64,000 nucleotides of DNA from Bolinopsis microptera. Its lineage: Eukaryota; Ctenophora; Tentaculata; Lobata; Bolinopsidae. Location of the stretch: contig NC_087081.1 in the NCBI RefSeq assembly GCF_026151205.1, positions 12,153,113 through 12,217,112 of the forward strand, read 5' to 3'. Below the pieces are notes generated by a model. The model had not been told where the DNA came from, did not search any database, and saw only the letters and a program-made list of their open reading frames with translations. Below, piece after piece: positions 10,841 to 22,270 of the stretch (its first letter is position 1; every line of letters starts with the position of its first letter). The translations under genes and the position numbers were made by a program.

Positions 10841-12500
10841 TTAGGTGGTTAAGTAGTCGAAATATGACTGATTTGTTAGTGGACATTTTTTTGTACTTCT
10901 AACACTCAAACCCTTACTACACTGAAGATATGAGTGTTACAGTTAAAATTGATGGTCATTATTGAACAAAAACGGTTCATTGACACATAGTTGAAGAAAG
11001 AAATTAAAAAGGTTAATGGTCTGTGGAGTGGTTTATATGTGTTTATGTTACAGTGTACGCGTGCGCACGCGCGCGCGTACTTAACCATCTGTAGGCCAAC
11101 ATATTTAGTTTATGCTTAATTTATTTATATATTATGTCACCACTAGAGTGCCCAATACTTTTAGTGAAGGTCTAATGTAAAACGGTTAACCACCAACTGT
11201 GGTATATCAAATAAACCCCAAAAGTGTACGCGTGCGCGCGCGCGCGTACTTAACCACCTGGAATTGCACAGCATTGAGTTATCACCATAATTCCAAAAGC
11301 AGAAGACACCATCCAGGTGCCCAAAACTTTTGGCTATGGTCCCAATACCACAAAACCTTACATGTGGCCATAATGTGGTTAAAACATGTTGATTTTGGAC
11401 CTTCGGTCAACAGAAGCCATCACAAATTAACCATTGTTCAGCAACATCTGACCTTTTGGTGTCTTATTTTGTTTTGATATTTGATTATGAGAGATAGCTG
11501 AAGGATAATAAGTGATATTAAAGATAATGCAACAAAATGTGTGGCCGTATGGCGGTTAAAACGACCAAAAACACTGATTTTGGTCAATTTTAGACCTTTA
11601 TTAACCATGATGGACGCAACACAGGACTCAGCAATGTTTCTGGTCATATAAATGAGCAGGAAGTTATATCTAGATAATGTAGCATGGCCAGCTATAGCTT
11701 TACAAAGCTAATATGTGCTCTAAAAATGGTTAATTAGTGCAAATATAGGGTATTTTCGAGACATTTTAACCACCTTAGCTGCACATTGATCGGAATGCAT
11801 GAACTTGGGGTCAATTATGCATTTGCAAACAAATATACACTCATTTGGATAGCAAACCATTATCTGAAGTTCATATTGTGGTTAATTTTCACTTTAATAG
11901 ATGCCTTGTTCAACAGCCTAGCAAGTAATATAGCCCTTTTAACCACTTTTATGACAACATTTCTTGATAAATTTTATCAAGACCCTTCAAATGTCCTTTG
12001 TTGACCATAAAATGTTGACTAAAATCATTAATAATGTTTTGATTGGTGGTTAACAATAAATTTTGACATTTTAACCATCTTTTTAGCACTTTTCACGAAT
12101 ATTAACCACCTCAAATCAACCATACTATTAAATTGCACATTTGTGATAAAAATTTATCATCCATGCACAAATGAACAACCAACACTATACATCTATAATC
12201 AGAGCAATATTTATAGCTCACCGTTCATCTTCAATTTAACCACCATTAGGACCACAAAATGCCCCCAATGAGGTTTGAAAACTTTTGTGATAGTTGCACC
12301 ATGATATGATCTCAATATAATGACTACTCAGTTCATAATATCATATCTCAAAATGGTGGTTAACCCTAAAACTGGTATTTTAACCACCATAGTGGCCACA
12401 TAGATGACCCATTAACCACAATTATTCAACATGACCGTACTGCAGTGTTTTGTGCACCAGAAAAACATCACTCCAACATTGAGATTAACCACAATGAGCT
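10840..12500. repeat. Degenerate ~170-bp satellite with GTGGTTAA/TTAACCAC palindromes
   Basis: About 20 occurrences of (A/G)TGGTTAA or TTAACCA(C/T). Recognisable landmarks recur at 150-177 bp: the CG-rich phrase TGTACGCGTGCGC at 11052 and 11223; GCCCAAxACTTTT at about 11149 and 11318; GGTTAAAAC at 11376 and 11553; TTTTAACCAC at 11764 and 11936. Several units carry the motif as an inverted pair 15-30 bp apart (12045/12069 and 12354/12378). I read this as an old, diverged tandem array. There is no coding frame. Confidence 0.6.
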
Positions 12501-12699
12501 GCAACATAATGTTGAAGTCAACATACTCAAATTGTGTGAAAAAAAGTCAATGTCCACCAAGTTTCCCCAGATTTGCTGCTATTGCTGCTCGTAGTACTTT
12601 TAAGTTTATACACTGTTTGTTCGTTTTTACTCATTTTCAAATTTAAAAATCTAATAATGACATTGCCAGCGTCAATGAAATGTGACTTGGTTGTCTCAA

Positions 12700-15600
12700 A
12701 TGTGTTCCGTGTATCCTAATTCCGGAAAAGCTAACATCTACAGAAAGCTTGTTGCAGCAAAAATCCCCAGAACATCAATTAAGAGTGAGTAGCACTACAA
12801 GATGGTTTAATTTTAGATTGGTTTAAAATCGTAGTTTGGAATTAATTAATCGCCTGACAGGAAAATGGATGCTAATACATTCAGAAGTATTAGTTCAGCA
12901 AACAAGGAAAACAGTTGATTATTCATGCTTATTGGCCTTTGCTGAATTTTACTCTTCCCCTCATGATGTAATTTTCAGGATCGCCTTCAACATATAATTG
13001 TAATATCCCCGCTCCGCGTCTAGCATGGTGTTCCTCAAATAACACCAACACTACAGTCAGATCCAACAACCAACACACTTCTCACAATCATAATAATACT
13101 GTCAGAGGGGAGCCTATCAAAGAGGTTTGATTATTACAGATTGTGAACTTAATTTATACTAATAGCTACTCAGCCATGACATGGAGAAAATATTTAAATT
13201 TTTAATGGCTATTTTTGTTTACAATTACATTCAAATTTGCATACACGTATGATATATTATGTAAAATGTTGTTATAACCTGCCATCTTTTTAGGGGCGTA
13301 ATCTCCAGGTGCATGTGCATCGTAATAACAATAATTCTAACATTGGACTTGAAATAAAGACAAAGAGTTACGACCAGACCAAGATATGCCCTGGTGAGTT
13401 CAGTTGCCAGTTAGTAGTTCTGTAAAATTATCCGATTATATAGCCTTATGATTATGGTGATATCAGATAAAATTTGCACCAGAGATCACTGATAATAAAA
13501 TACCTATTTCTCATTTAAGATGTAACTTGTTAATTTCCCAAGTTGTTACCAAGATAGGGTAACTCAATTGAAATGGAAAATACGATTTTTTGCAGAACTT
13601 TCAAATGCTGTGGTATCTCGCTAAGCAAGTCCTCATATTTCTTCAATTGGTGTTATACTTATGAAATACATTATCAGGTTTAAAGATAGTGGCTCCAGAG
13701 TGCAGAAAACCAGAAACCAGTTGGAAAAGATCGCCCCAATCTGAATATTCTAATGCTGAGGTAACATTTCATCCCTAAATTATTATTACAATAATTAATT
13801 AATTAATATAACCAAATCAATTAATATAACATAACACTTCCTTAACTTTTGAATTTAGATCTAATGAATTTTATCAGTCACTTATTTAAATCATGTCATG
13901 GTCACACAATTATAGAATATCCGTCAGAGCCCTAAATAAATATGTTTCAATTTAATGTCAGTACAACAATTGGTGTCAATTATCTGCTTGCCCCACCTAC
14001 GCAGCCCTCTTCCAATAACCAATCAGGGAGCAACATATAATTTTACTGATGAGGCAATCGATTTGAAATTAAGATGGGACTTGCTGGCGACCTTAATTTG
14101 AGTGTTGACTGAATAATAATGACACACCGTCATCAATGCGTCAAGCAAACAGTCGATTGTCGTGCATCTTGAAGATTAACAGGTCGGCAGGACTCAGAAA
14201 GTCGCTTGTTGCTTGACATAAATTAGAGTTCTTCCATTTCATCTGCAGCAGCATAGCACAATGGTTTAGATGTTGTCTAACCAAACTTTAACCGCATTTT
14301 GACCAAATATCACCACAATTGAACAACGTTAATGCCATTTGTAAAGCCGAATAGAAGCAACATGAGATGTTACTTAAGAGTATAGAAAATCTGATGTTTT
14401 TAACGGAAAAAGTAAAGATATGAAAATGAGTTGTTTTGTTCTGTGGGCACTCAAAACACCAATTAAATGTTAAATTAATGTTAAATTAAATATTAAATTA
14501 AATGTTAAACGGTATTAAATGGTCATTTCATTGTATTTAACACTTGCTGTATTTAACACTTGCAATGTGGGCTGGAATTCAATATTTTGATACTGAATGG
14601 TTTATTTATTGGCACATAACAATGTCCATTATTCTTGGGACTGAATAGCTTTTTAAAAATTTAGCTGTGGAATAACTCGAGTTACCGATTCTCTAAGTCT
14701 GAAAAGGAAAACATTTTTAATGTTTTGTCTTAAAGTGACAACCGCCGGTGTGACATGTCTATCACGCACTTTGCAAGTTAAACTCTTCTTTTTGTAAAAT
14801 TTAAAGAACTTGTCATGCATTTATAAAACAACACGCTGGCTTTGATAGACAATGTTATAATTTAGATTTTAAAACTGCATATTGACTTTGAAATACCCCC
14901 TGGGGTGCTGGGGTACTTAAGTGAAGTTATCGAATATTGCACTCGATAACCAACTCTTTACCACAATAGCCAACTTTGCCACCTGCACCAGCGACTAATA
15001 TGATGAATTAGACCAAGCTGGAGTTACTCGTTTTGTTCACTCTCTAATATCTCCGTACCCTCTTTTTGCCACTTCTCAGAGATTAAAAAAGTAAATTAAT
15101 TTTGTTGGCCACCCTTGCTGAGCCTGAAGCAAAATATCCCCTGAAAAAATGGGGGACATTTTAACAGCGTTCCTGAGTTTCTTTAAGTCAAATAATAAGC
15201 TTTCGTATGGTTTACAGTATTTAACAATATGTAAAACTAACGTGCGATTAAGCGGCAAGCAAACATACCCAACATTCACCTTGACGCCTACAACCAGTGA
15301 GCCATCTTCACGTTCTATTGGCTTAAATGGGGAGGTGAGACATATATGTTCATTGTTCAGACGCAACAACTTCCAGCAGCGACCAATAAAATCAACGAAT
15401 ATATATGTGTCAAAACAAATTCACTATTGGCGACGCTACTTATCACAAAATAAAATGTCCTTATAAACCTGTTGGTTTTACTTTAAATCGTTCAAATTCC
15501 TGAGCAGGTGTACGATGATGATATGATCAGCGTCTGGTCCTCCTTCGACCTCAAATCTTACGATCTGGATTGCAGAGGAAACAACACACGTGCAAAGAGT

Positions 15601-18600
15601 GCACCCCCGCGCAGACTCTCGTATCACTGCGGTAACGCAACTCTGCTCTACTCAGAATCCAGGGTAAATCTTACAATGAATTTTGTTTTTATGTAGTGCC
15701 CATACAATTTCTAGATTATTTGGCAACGCATAGGTCGTTACGCCGCTGATGGACTTCAATAATAAACTTTATGTTTTGTGATATTATCTGCCGTTTTTGA
15801 GTATATTTAAAAGCTCTTCTTTCACGAGATATCGTAACATAGCAACCACTCATCACTTCTAGTAAGCTGAATTCAAAGACCCAAGCTGTCTTGCTATGAT
15901 TTGATTTTGTGACCTCTCTTTTAATGCTCATTGCTTGCAACAACCACTCTTTTTTTTGAAGCAAAAGTAATTAAAGTTGGATTGTAATATCTTACAACGA
16001 TAACACGAAACTTAGAATATGTATAACGTAATGATGGTGAGCGACAGTACTTTGCCATGAAACTTGAGGAATGTTATGCAGGAGTGAGGAGGCCCTGTCC
16101 AGGCACAGCGTCACGGTCTCAATTCAAGTCACGTGACAATAAAATACACTAGCCATGTAAAGGAGGAGTAGAACTAAACTAAACTTTGTCATGCTTGTTG
16201 TTTTATGATATAATTTGAACGCTCAGCCCGCTTTAGTAGGAGAGTTTAGGAGCACAATGATGTCATTTTTTCAAACTCTTTACTTTTGTTTCATTACTTT
16301 ATAAATACAAATCGGAGAAATAAGTCCTGCAACTATTGAAAATAATATCCGTAAAATATGTTTTTAGATGTGGTAATTCTAGTTCTGCTACAATTATTAG
16401 TCTACCTTATATTATTTCTTATGCGGACAATTTAAGTGTACTCATCAATAGAAAGTCAGAGTTAGTTAAAATTGGCAGAATTTCTATTTTAAAGACCTAT
16501 TTCAAAAAATTTCTCAATCATCTTTAGTTTGTGCATGCCAAATTTTCGAACAGTCTCTCAAAAGCTGTGGGAGGAGATGTAATTTTAAAAACAAGCCTTA
16601 GACCCGGAAAATAACACGTTCTAACGATAATAAAAAACAAAAATAAACGTTTATTTTTGTCTTATTTAACGATTAACAAACAAGTTTGTTAATTGTTAAA
16701 TGAGACATCTAGCAAGTGCTCGCCACTTGTTCCTTATATTTGTCAACATCTTTAAAATATTCGTTCTGGAATTGATATAATAAATGAGTTTAATAAATCG
16801 TTGACGTACAAATAAATTCAAATTATACGTACAGATACGTGCAAATACATACAAATACGTCGACGTACAAACAATAGAAATTTATAACAGAAAAACTTCC
16901 CTCCTGTGAACCTGTAAAAGTTAAGAACAGTACAGGTTTAATGAGGACAAAGGTATAGTTAATAATCACAAGACACGTCCAATTATTCCCGCATTCCTTT
17001 ATAAACTTCATACTTTTAAATTGTCATCATTCAATACACGGTGATGTCTATTGTCTATATGATGAACATTCTCATGCGAAACCAATAAATAACACTATGA
17101 TATTTTCACAGGGTAGTTCTCAGTGCTCAAAAAGAGACAGAAGTCACGATAAATTGAAACAAGTCCTAGCAGAAACAACTCCAAAACTCGTCAAAAGTGT
17201 CCACCTGGATTATGATCTATACTTACAGGTAATGGGTATAAAATGTGTTTCATAATTTGGCGTTTTATAAATTTGATAAAATTGAGGGAGACGCTCAATG
17301 GAGCTTCGAGTGAGCGAGTGTTCCTCCTCCTCCTCCTCCTCCTCCAGATCCTGACACACAAACAGTCCCTGAACTGGGGTCTGACCAGTTTTCCCTAACT
17401 CACGGTAAGGTCCACCCAGGGTGTCAGAATGCAGGGGATCTATCATCTATGCTGGCGTCCTGTTTAGGGGCCAACATGGGACGTAGTACTGTAGAAAACT
17501 CGTTGATGTAAAGTTCACGATTTTGTTGAGGTTGTTCTTGGTAGCGTCCCCAAGTTTCCGTATTTCGTTAGCAAAATCCCCTTTTGAACCTATTTTCACG
17601 AGGCCTGCAGTCACCGATCCATTAAGGTGGTTACTTGGTAAAGTTTTATCTGAGTTAAGTAAGTGCTCTTATCCTGTGTGATATACCCCTCGGTGGCCGA
17701 TACAGACCCTACTAGGACGAACAACGCAAATAAAGCAAAACCAGACATTAATACGGTTACTAATACACTTTAACAAACTTTTAGAAACGAAACATAGCAA
17801 TGCTGAGCTAAATGGCAAATGAAGGCTGCACTGGCCACTATACTTCATCTGTGTTGCTGTGGGAACTAAACTTTGGCCTGCTCCTTTATAAATATTGACA
17901 ACGTTTAGTAGTCATTTTCGCAAGATTATTTTACCATTTTCAGTATCTGTTTGACGGCTACGATAAGCTATATTATTTGGGGTTAAAAAGAAGAGTTTGT
18001 AACTTTCAAGGTTAAAACTTAACAGCTCGTATTAATAAGGCGGTGAATAAATAATTATAATATGAAGCTTGTAAGATAACGATTGTTTCCTCTTAGACAA
18101 ATGCCTCTTACTGATTGACGATTGTTCGGCAGCCAACTGTTCGTTTGAGTATTCTGCTTTTAAAAGAAGCATAACACGTAAGGCTTTACAGTTTACTTGT
18201 GTCGGCTTGAGTCTAGCTGGAGGAAATACTGTTCTGGAAGCCCAAGGGTCTACATTTAATGTAGCGCGTTGATTAGATTTTGAGCTGAATGTCCCGCGAT
18301 TCAACATGGTTTACGTACATGCCGCGCGCTTCTGCAGCTAGACTGCTAGATCGATCGACTGCGATGCATGCTGGTTGTATTATTTATCATATTCTTCACA
18401 TTATTCATGAGCAGAACTCTGCTGGACTGATCTAATTGTGTTAAATCACTAACTTTTTGAACTTTAAATGACACCCTCACCCTCCAGACACACCAAACTG
18501 ACACTCGGCCACAAGCATGCCAAAATCATCAAAAACCTCAACACTACACTCAGCAAAAACAGACAAGATTACAGAACTGCAGTTCACCTCATCACGGGTC

Positions 18601-19468
18601 ACTGCGGCTTAAACAAACACCTTCACACCATTTGCAAATCAAACACCAGTGCTTGTCCTATGTGCGGCGACGGAGAGGAAACTGTCTCACACTTCCTTGG
18701 ACAGTGTCCAGCTATTGCCCAAATTAGAGGTCAATATTTCCAGGACTACTACCTCTCTGTCAATGACATATTCGACAACCAACACATCACCACAATTGTC
18801 AATTTCGCAAACCGCACCAAACGCTTAATTGTGCCGGAAGAGCTGGATCAGACCGGGGTGACTTAAAGTATTATCTCATATGCTGTCTCGTCTCGTTCTA
18901 CTTTTCCAAACCCAGCTGGCATTTAAGCGTATCATTTTGACTCATATATCATCTTACACCATCCTCCACCAATCACTCTGATTTCACCGGCAACCTTCCC
19001 CAAGGTTGCCACACCCCAGAGGTAGGCAGAGCATCTCAATGCTATCCTCTCGTGGGCTATCTTGGCCCAGCCTCTCTTAAAAAAAAAAAAAAAAAAAACC
19101 CTCACCTGACTCCGGGAAGGTGTTTTAACCTCCGTCGTTTCAGTTTTGGGCAGGGTTTTCTAATTTGTAATTCCTCAATGAAATTGTTGACTGTGCGAAA
19201 GAAGGTTGAAGGAGATAGAAGGGGGTCAAAATTGTGACCCAATTTTGAGTGGCTCCTTCTGAAAACTTAAAAGTTTATCATATAAATTGGTAAAATCGAA
19301 TAAGTTTTATTTTATTTTACTTATCGAAGTTGATAAGCAATAACACGGTGAACTCCCCAGGCGCTGAAATTGGAAAAGTGTGTTCCAGTGGGAGTTTCCG
19401 ACAAGAGGATAAGAAAAGACATCGCCACGATTTTCAAGAAACACAACGCTTCAAAATTCCCGAAATGA
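12700..19468 (+). CDS. Seven-exon host gene, product not recognised (about 264 aa)
   Basis: Exons 12700-12784, 12979-13124, 13294-13393, 13678-13760, 15508-15663, 17112-17228 and 19361-19468 (TGA). Each has AG/GT borders and the phases agree across all six joins (1, 0, 1, 0, 0, 0), which is strong evidence for a real gene. The ATG is tentative: the frame has a stop 24 bases upstream, but a further 5' exon cannot be excluded. The protein is polar and Asn/Ser/Thr-rich in exon 2, has a basic KSAPPRR motif in exon 5, and ends in a lysine-rich KDIATIFKKHNASKFPK. No signal peptide or membrane segment is visible, and I cannot name a family. Introns contain satellite-free AT-rich DNA, the broken minus-strand gene at 17.2-17.7 kb and a LINE fragment at 18.5-19.1 kb. 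A cryptic alternative last exon at about 17346-17394 is possible, after a (CTC)n tract ending in AG. Confidence 0.75.
17210..17748 (-). pseudogene. Broken secreted-protein gene
   Basis: From an ATG at 17748 the frame begins with a clear signal peptide (MSGFALFALFVLVGSVSA) and runs 45 codons to a TGA at 17611-17613. A different frame takes over near 17650 and reads KIGSKGDFANEIRKLGDA and onward to a TAG at 17447-17449. That frame continues after the TAG through DTLGGPYRELGK to an acidic Glu run and ends at 17210. One frameshift plus one stop therefore separate three coherent pieces. A TATA-like element sits upstream at 17883-17893. The locus overlaps introns of the plus-strand gene. The family is unknown. 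Small introns could explain part of the breakage, but I see no good splice pair. Confidence 0.4.
17883..17893 (-). promoter_or_regulatory. TATA-like element for the 17.7-kb minus-strand locus
   Basis: The minus strand reads ATTTATAAAGG about 135 bp upstream of the signal-peptide ATG, leaving room for a TSS and a 100-bp 5' UTR. Inferred from motif and position only. Confidence 0.3.
18482..19097 (+). mobile_element. 5'-truncated LINE fragment with poly(A) and TSD
   Basis: Encodes only the C-terminal tail of a LINE ORF2: LITGHCGLNKHLHTI, then the zinc knuckle CPMCGDGEETVSHFLGQCP typical after the RNase H domain of I/R1/Jockey-group elements, ending in TGA at 18864-18866. A 3' UTR and an A19-20 tail (19079-19098) follow. 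The 9-bp sequence ACCCTCACC lies just before the element (18473-18481) and just after the poly(A) (19098-19106), a target-site duplication. It sits in the last intron of the plus-strand host gene. Confidence 0.85.
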
Positions 19469-19603
19469 GACCGATAGATTTTACTCCTGCAAACTAAGAG
19501 TTTGACGGCACCATTAAGATTTATATCCCGAGGTCTGGCTGATGAAGTAATCCGCCGACTCGTCTAGTTTTTCGAACTGATGCAACATCGATTACATTGT
19601 TTA

Positions 19604-19722
19604 GGGTCGTTCACGTATTAGGTAATTAATTTAATAATCCTCCTCCCTCTCTGTGTTGAAATTACATTAGCGGTATCATTTAGAAATCCCCCTCGGTGAT
19701 TACGTAATATGTGAACGACCCC
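19604..19722. mobile_element. Short MITE, GGGTCGTTCAC termini, TA target
   Basis: Termini GGGTCGTTCACGTATTA and the inverse TAATATGTGAACGACCCC enclose only 119 bp. TA flanks both sides (19602-19603 and 19723-19724), as in Tc1/mariner-type insertion. A second copy is at 24233-24397. Confidence 0.75.
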
Positions 19723-19724
19723 TA

Positions 19725-21640
19725 AGTGGAAATTTTCATTACTATTCACAGTTTTTTCCCTTTAATTTTTGCGATTTTTCGGACGTTCAAATTCGTGTTT
19801 TTGTGCGATTGACACGTCATGACGTCATGTGGAAAATTTTGCAGGAGCACTGACAACTGACTTATATATTTTAGATGAGTAAACTTAAATTAAATTAAGC
19901 AAGTATATTGTACAAATATGTATATTATTTTTAAAGTTACGAAAAGTAATTTTTAGAGATCAAAAGGAACTTTATTGTTCTCGGAATTTTCGAGAAAAGA
20001 AAAGGGCGGGGTACAATGTACATTAATCGAATCGTAGCACTTGACCAAACATGGTCAATCTTAGTTTATAACTTTATCAGACAGTTTGCTCGTTTCACAA
20101 CGTTTATTAATTACGTACTTGCTGATCAATCGATGGGCCAGTGAATCTTGATGCTTTAGAATTCGTGGTAGATATTTTCTGAGGGTAATGTTTAGTTGTT
20201 CCAGTTTTTCAGAGAGAGCAGCCAAATGTTGTATCACTCAGGATGTTGATTGTTGAAGCGACAGCAAACTTAATTTTGGACTTTGGTCTATAGTGGTATT
20301 TGGACCTTGCAGCCAGAGTTTCTCAAATTTCTCAAAGGAAGCATCCCCAAGATTACAAAGTTGATGAATATTATTTTCACTACAAAACAGTGATTCTAAT
20401 GACTTGGTATAGTGCTGCAGCCAGAACCAGTGTAAAAGAGGATTACCATTTCCGATATGTTTTTACCTTGCATCAAAAAATCCTTAAAATAAACCTGATG
20501 GTTCGTTTTTCACGCTAACATAGAGTTCTACAATCTACATTAGAGAGACGGTATCTTCATTTTAACAAATAAAATGCACAAATTTTGTTGGTATTAAAAG
20601 AGAATGGATCCCATTGAATTTCTTGTGTTATACTCGACTAGATTTTAAATTAAATAATAATTAATCAGGTCCAATCAAAACGGAGATTCCGATCAATTTA
20701 TTAAAACTATTTACAACTTACAAAGTCGATCAGGTTATATTTATAAATATAACCGGATATTTATAAAATCAGAAAACTGATCAAATCTCGAATCAAATAT
20801 GCTAATATAAATCAGGGTTACTCGATCGAGGGCCGTTGATTTCATCATAAACTTTTCGTATACTTCAGGTTAGGGTCAATTAAGTTACAAATAAGCATCG
20901 TACTTAAAATTAAGTGAAATTTAAACGACGATCACATCTTTTAAGTTGTTCAGTCATGAGTTATGGCACATTAATCATTAATCAATATAAATTTGAATTT
21001 CTAGAAAATCGAATTTTAGATTCATTGGAACTACATGCTCAAGCTTCTTTCAATCCAATCATTAAGCCCTGGATTCTGATTAAAATAGTCCCACAAATTC
21101 CGTGTCCCCTCCAACAAAACAACAACATATCGGAAATGATGATGTCACGTGATCACTAGTATCTACTTATCATCCCAGTAGAACACGTCTCATTCTGTCT
21201 GAAGGAGTGTGGTTCGCATTGTTCTGCTCCACGATAGGATGAGCCGAACAGATAAACTGAAATTAGGATGATTATTGATCGGTGTTTCAAATCTGGTGAA
21301 TTAATTAAGTAGATAATCAAGAAAGTAGAAACCACCTCTGAAGTTGATGACCTCGGTAAAATGGTTTAAATTCCTTTAATTGCAATGATTCGTAGGTATT
21401 ATTATCCAATATCCGTATACGTTTATATCACAATGCAGTTTTCTAAGAATTTAAAGGTTTCGTCGAAAGTCAACGAAGGGCTAGAACTCAGAAAGTCTAG
21501 CGTTTCCGCCTACAATTCGTGGAGGCGCAACGGTCTTGGGCCAACTGCTTATAGAATCGTCAGGTAGTTAACGGCAGGTATTAAGAAAAATGTTCCATTT
21601 CTTTTGGTGTCAGGAATTGTCAAGCAACTATGCATTATAT
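19725..21640. other. Intergenic AT-rich DNA, nothing firm
   Basis: Lies downstream of the seven-exon gene. Open frames here are short, and none has splice-consistent neighbours. No tandem arrays or RNA genes seen. Confidence 0.4.
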
Positions 21641-21642
21641 AC

Positions 21643-22100
21643 AGGGGAGCCAAAAGTCAGTGCACATACGTTGGCCTTAAAAGCTCAGTCAGTGAGTGCC
21701 TGATTGAGTCAATTTATTCTGGTATTTTTTTTGAACATTTGAACATTTAAAATATAATTTGAAACATAACAGTAACGTTATTCAAATCTCAAACAGAAAC
21801 AGTATGGTATGACTTGCTATTACAACTCATTCGAGGAATATAACGAATCAAAGAAGCAAAGAATATTCATGTTCATTTTTTTCGAATGAAGGTTCATTTT
21901 CGCATTTATTTGATAGATTGAATATTCGGATCGAGCTAAATTGTATTGGATTGTGTTTGGCCATTCAAATTACACTTGCCGTGAAATTATTAATGAGAGT
22001 TCCAGCTTCTCAGATGACCGAGATCTGAAGCATAACGAGTTTATTCATTAGGTGTGATCAGGTGATTGGGTTGATACTACATCCGCATTATGGGCATCGT
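21643..22100. mobile_element. MITE copy, right end lost
   Basis: Starts at a TA with CAGGGGAGCCAAAAGTCAGT, close to the terminus of the element at 42503-43248. About 250 bp of its interior matches the reverse complement of 42.9-43.2 kb (shared phrases CATTTTTTTCGAATG, TTGTGTTTGGCCATTC and AGCTTCTCAGATGACCGAG). The other terminal repeat is absent. Confidence 0.7.
22040..22045 (-). promoter_or_regulatory. Candidate poly(A) signal for LRRC58
   Basis: First AATAAA on the minus strand below the LRRC58 stop at 22271. It falls inside the MITE remnant, so the transposon may supply the 3' end signal. Position-based inference. Confidence 0.35.
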
Positions 22101-22270
22101 GCAGAGAGCCTAATACGGTGTCGTAGCAAGCTATCGCATCCTCGAATGAGCAGTGACCTGTGACAGTATACTATCTATCTAATCTGCAAAGTTACAAATC
22201 TGAAATATGAAACACAGCGGTGGTATAAGACACCCCCCCCCCCCCCCCCCCTGTAGATTCCATGACTCGT

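Noticed and set aside
15076-15466. Overlapping 97- and 105-codon frames on opposite strands
   Set aside because: They lie within intron 4 of the seven-exon gene, lack splice partners and resemble no domain.
18032-18307. 91-codon minus-strand frame starting MLNRGTFSSKSNQ
   Set aside because: The first half looks protein-like, but the second half is low complexity and no second exon or homology cue was found. Left as undecided.
21385-21567. 60-codon frame with YNSWRRNGLGPTAYRIVR
   Set aside because: The end looks coding-like, but there is no splice context, and neighbouring DNA has no matching exon.
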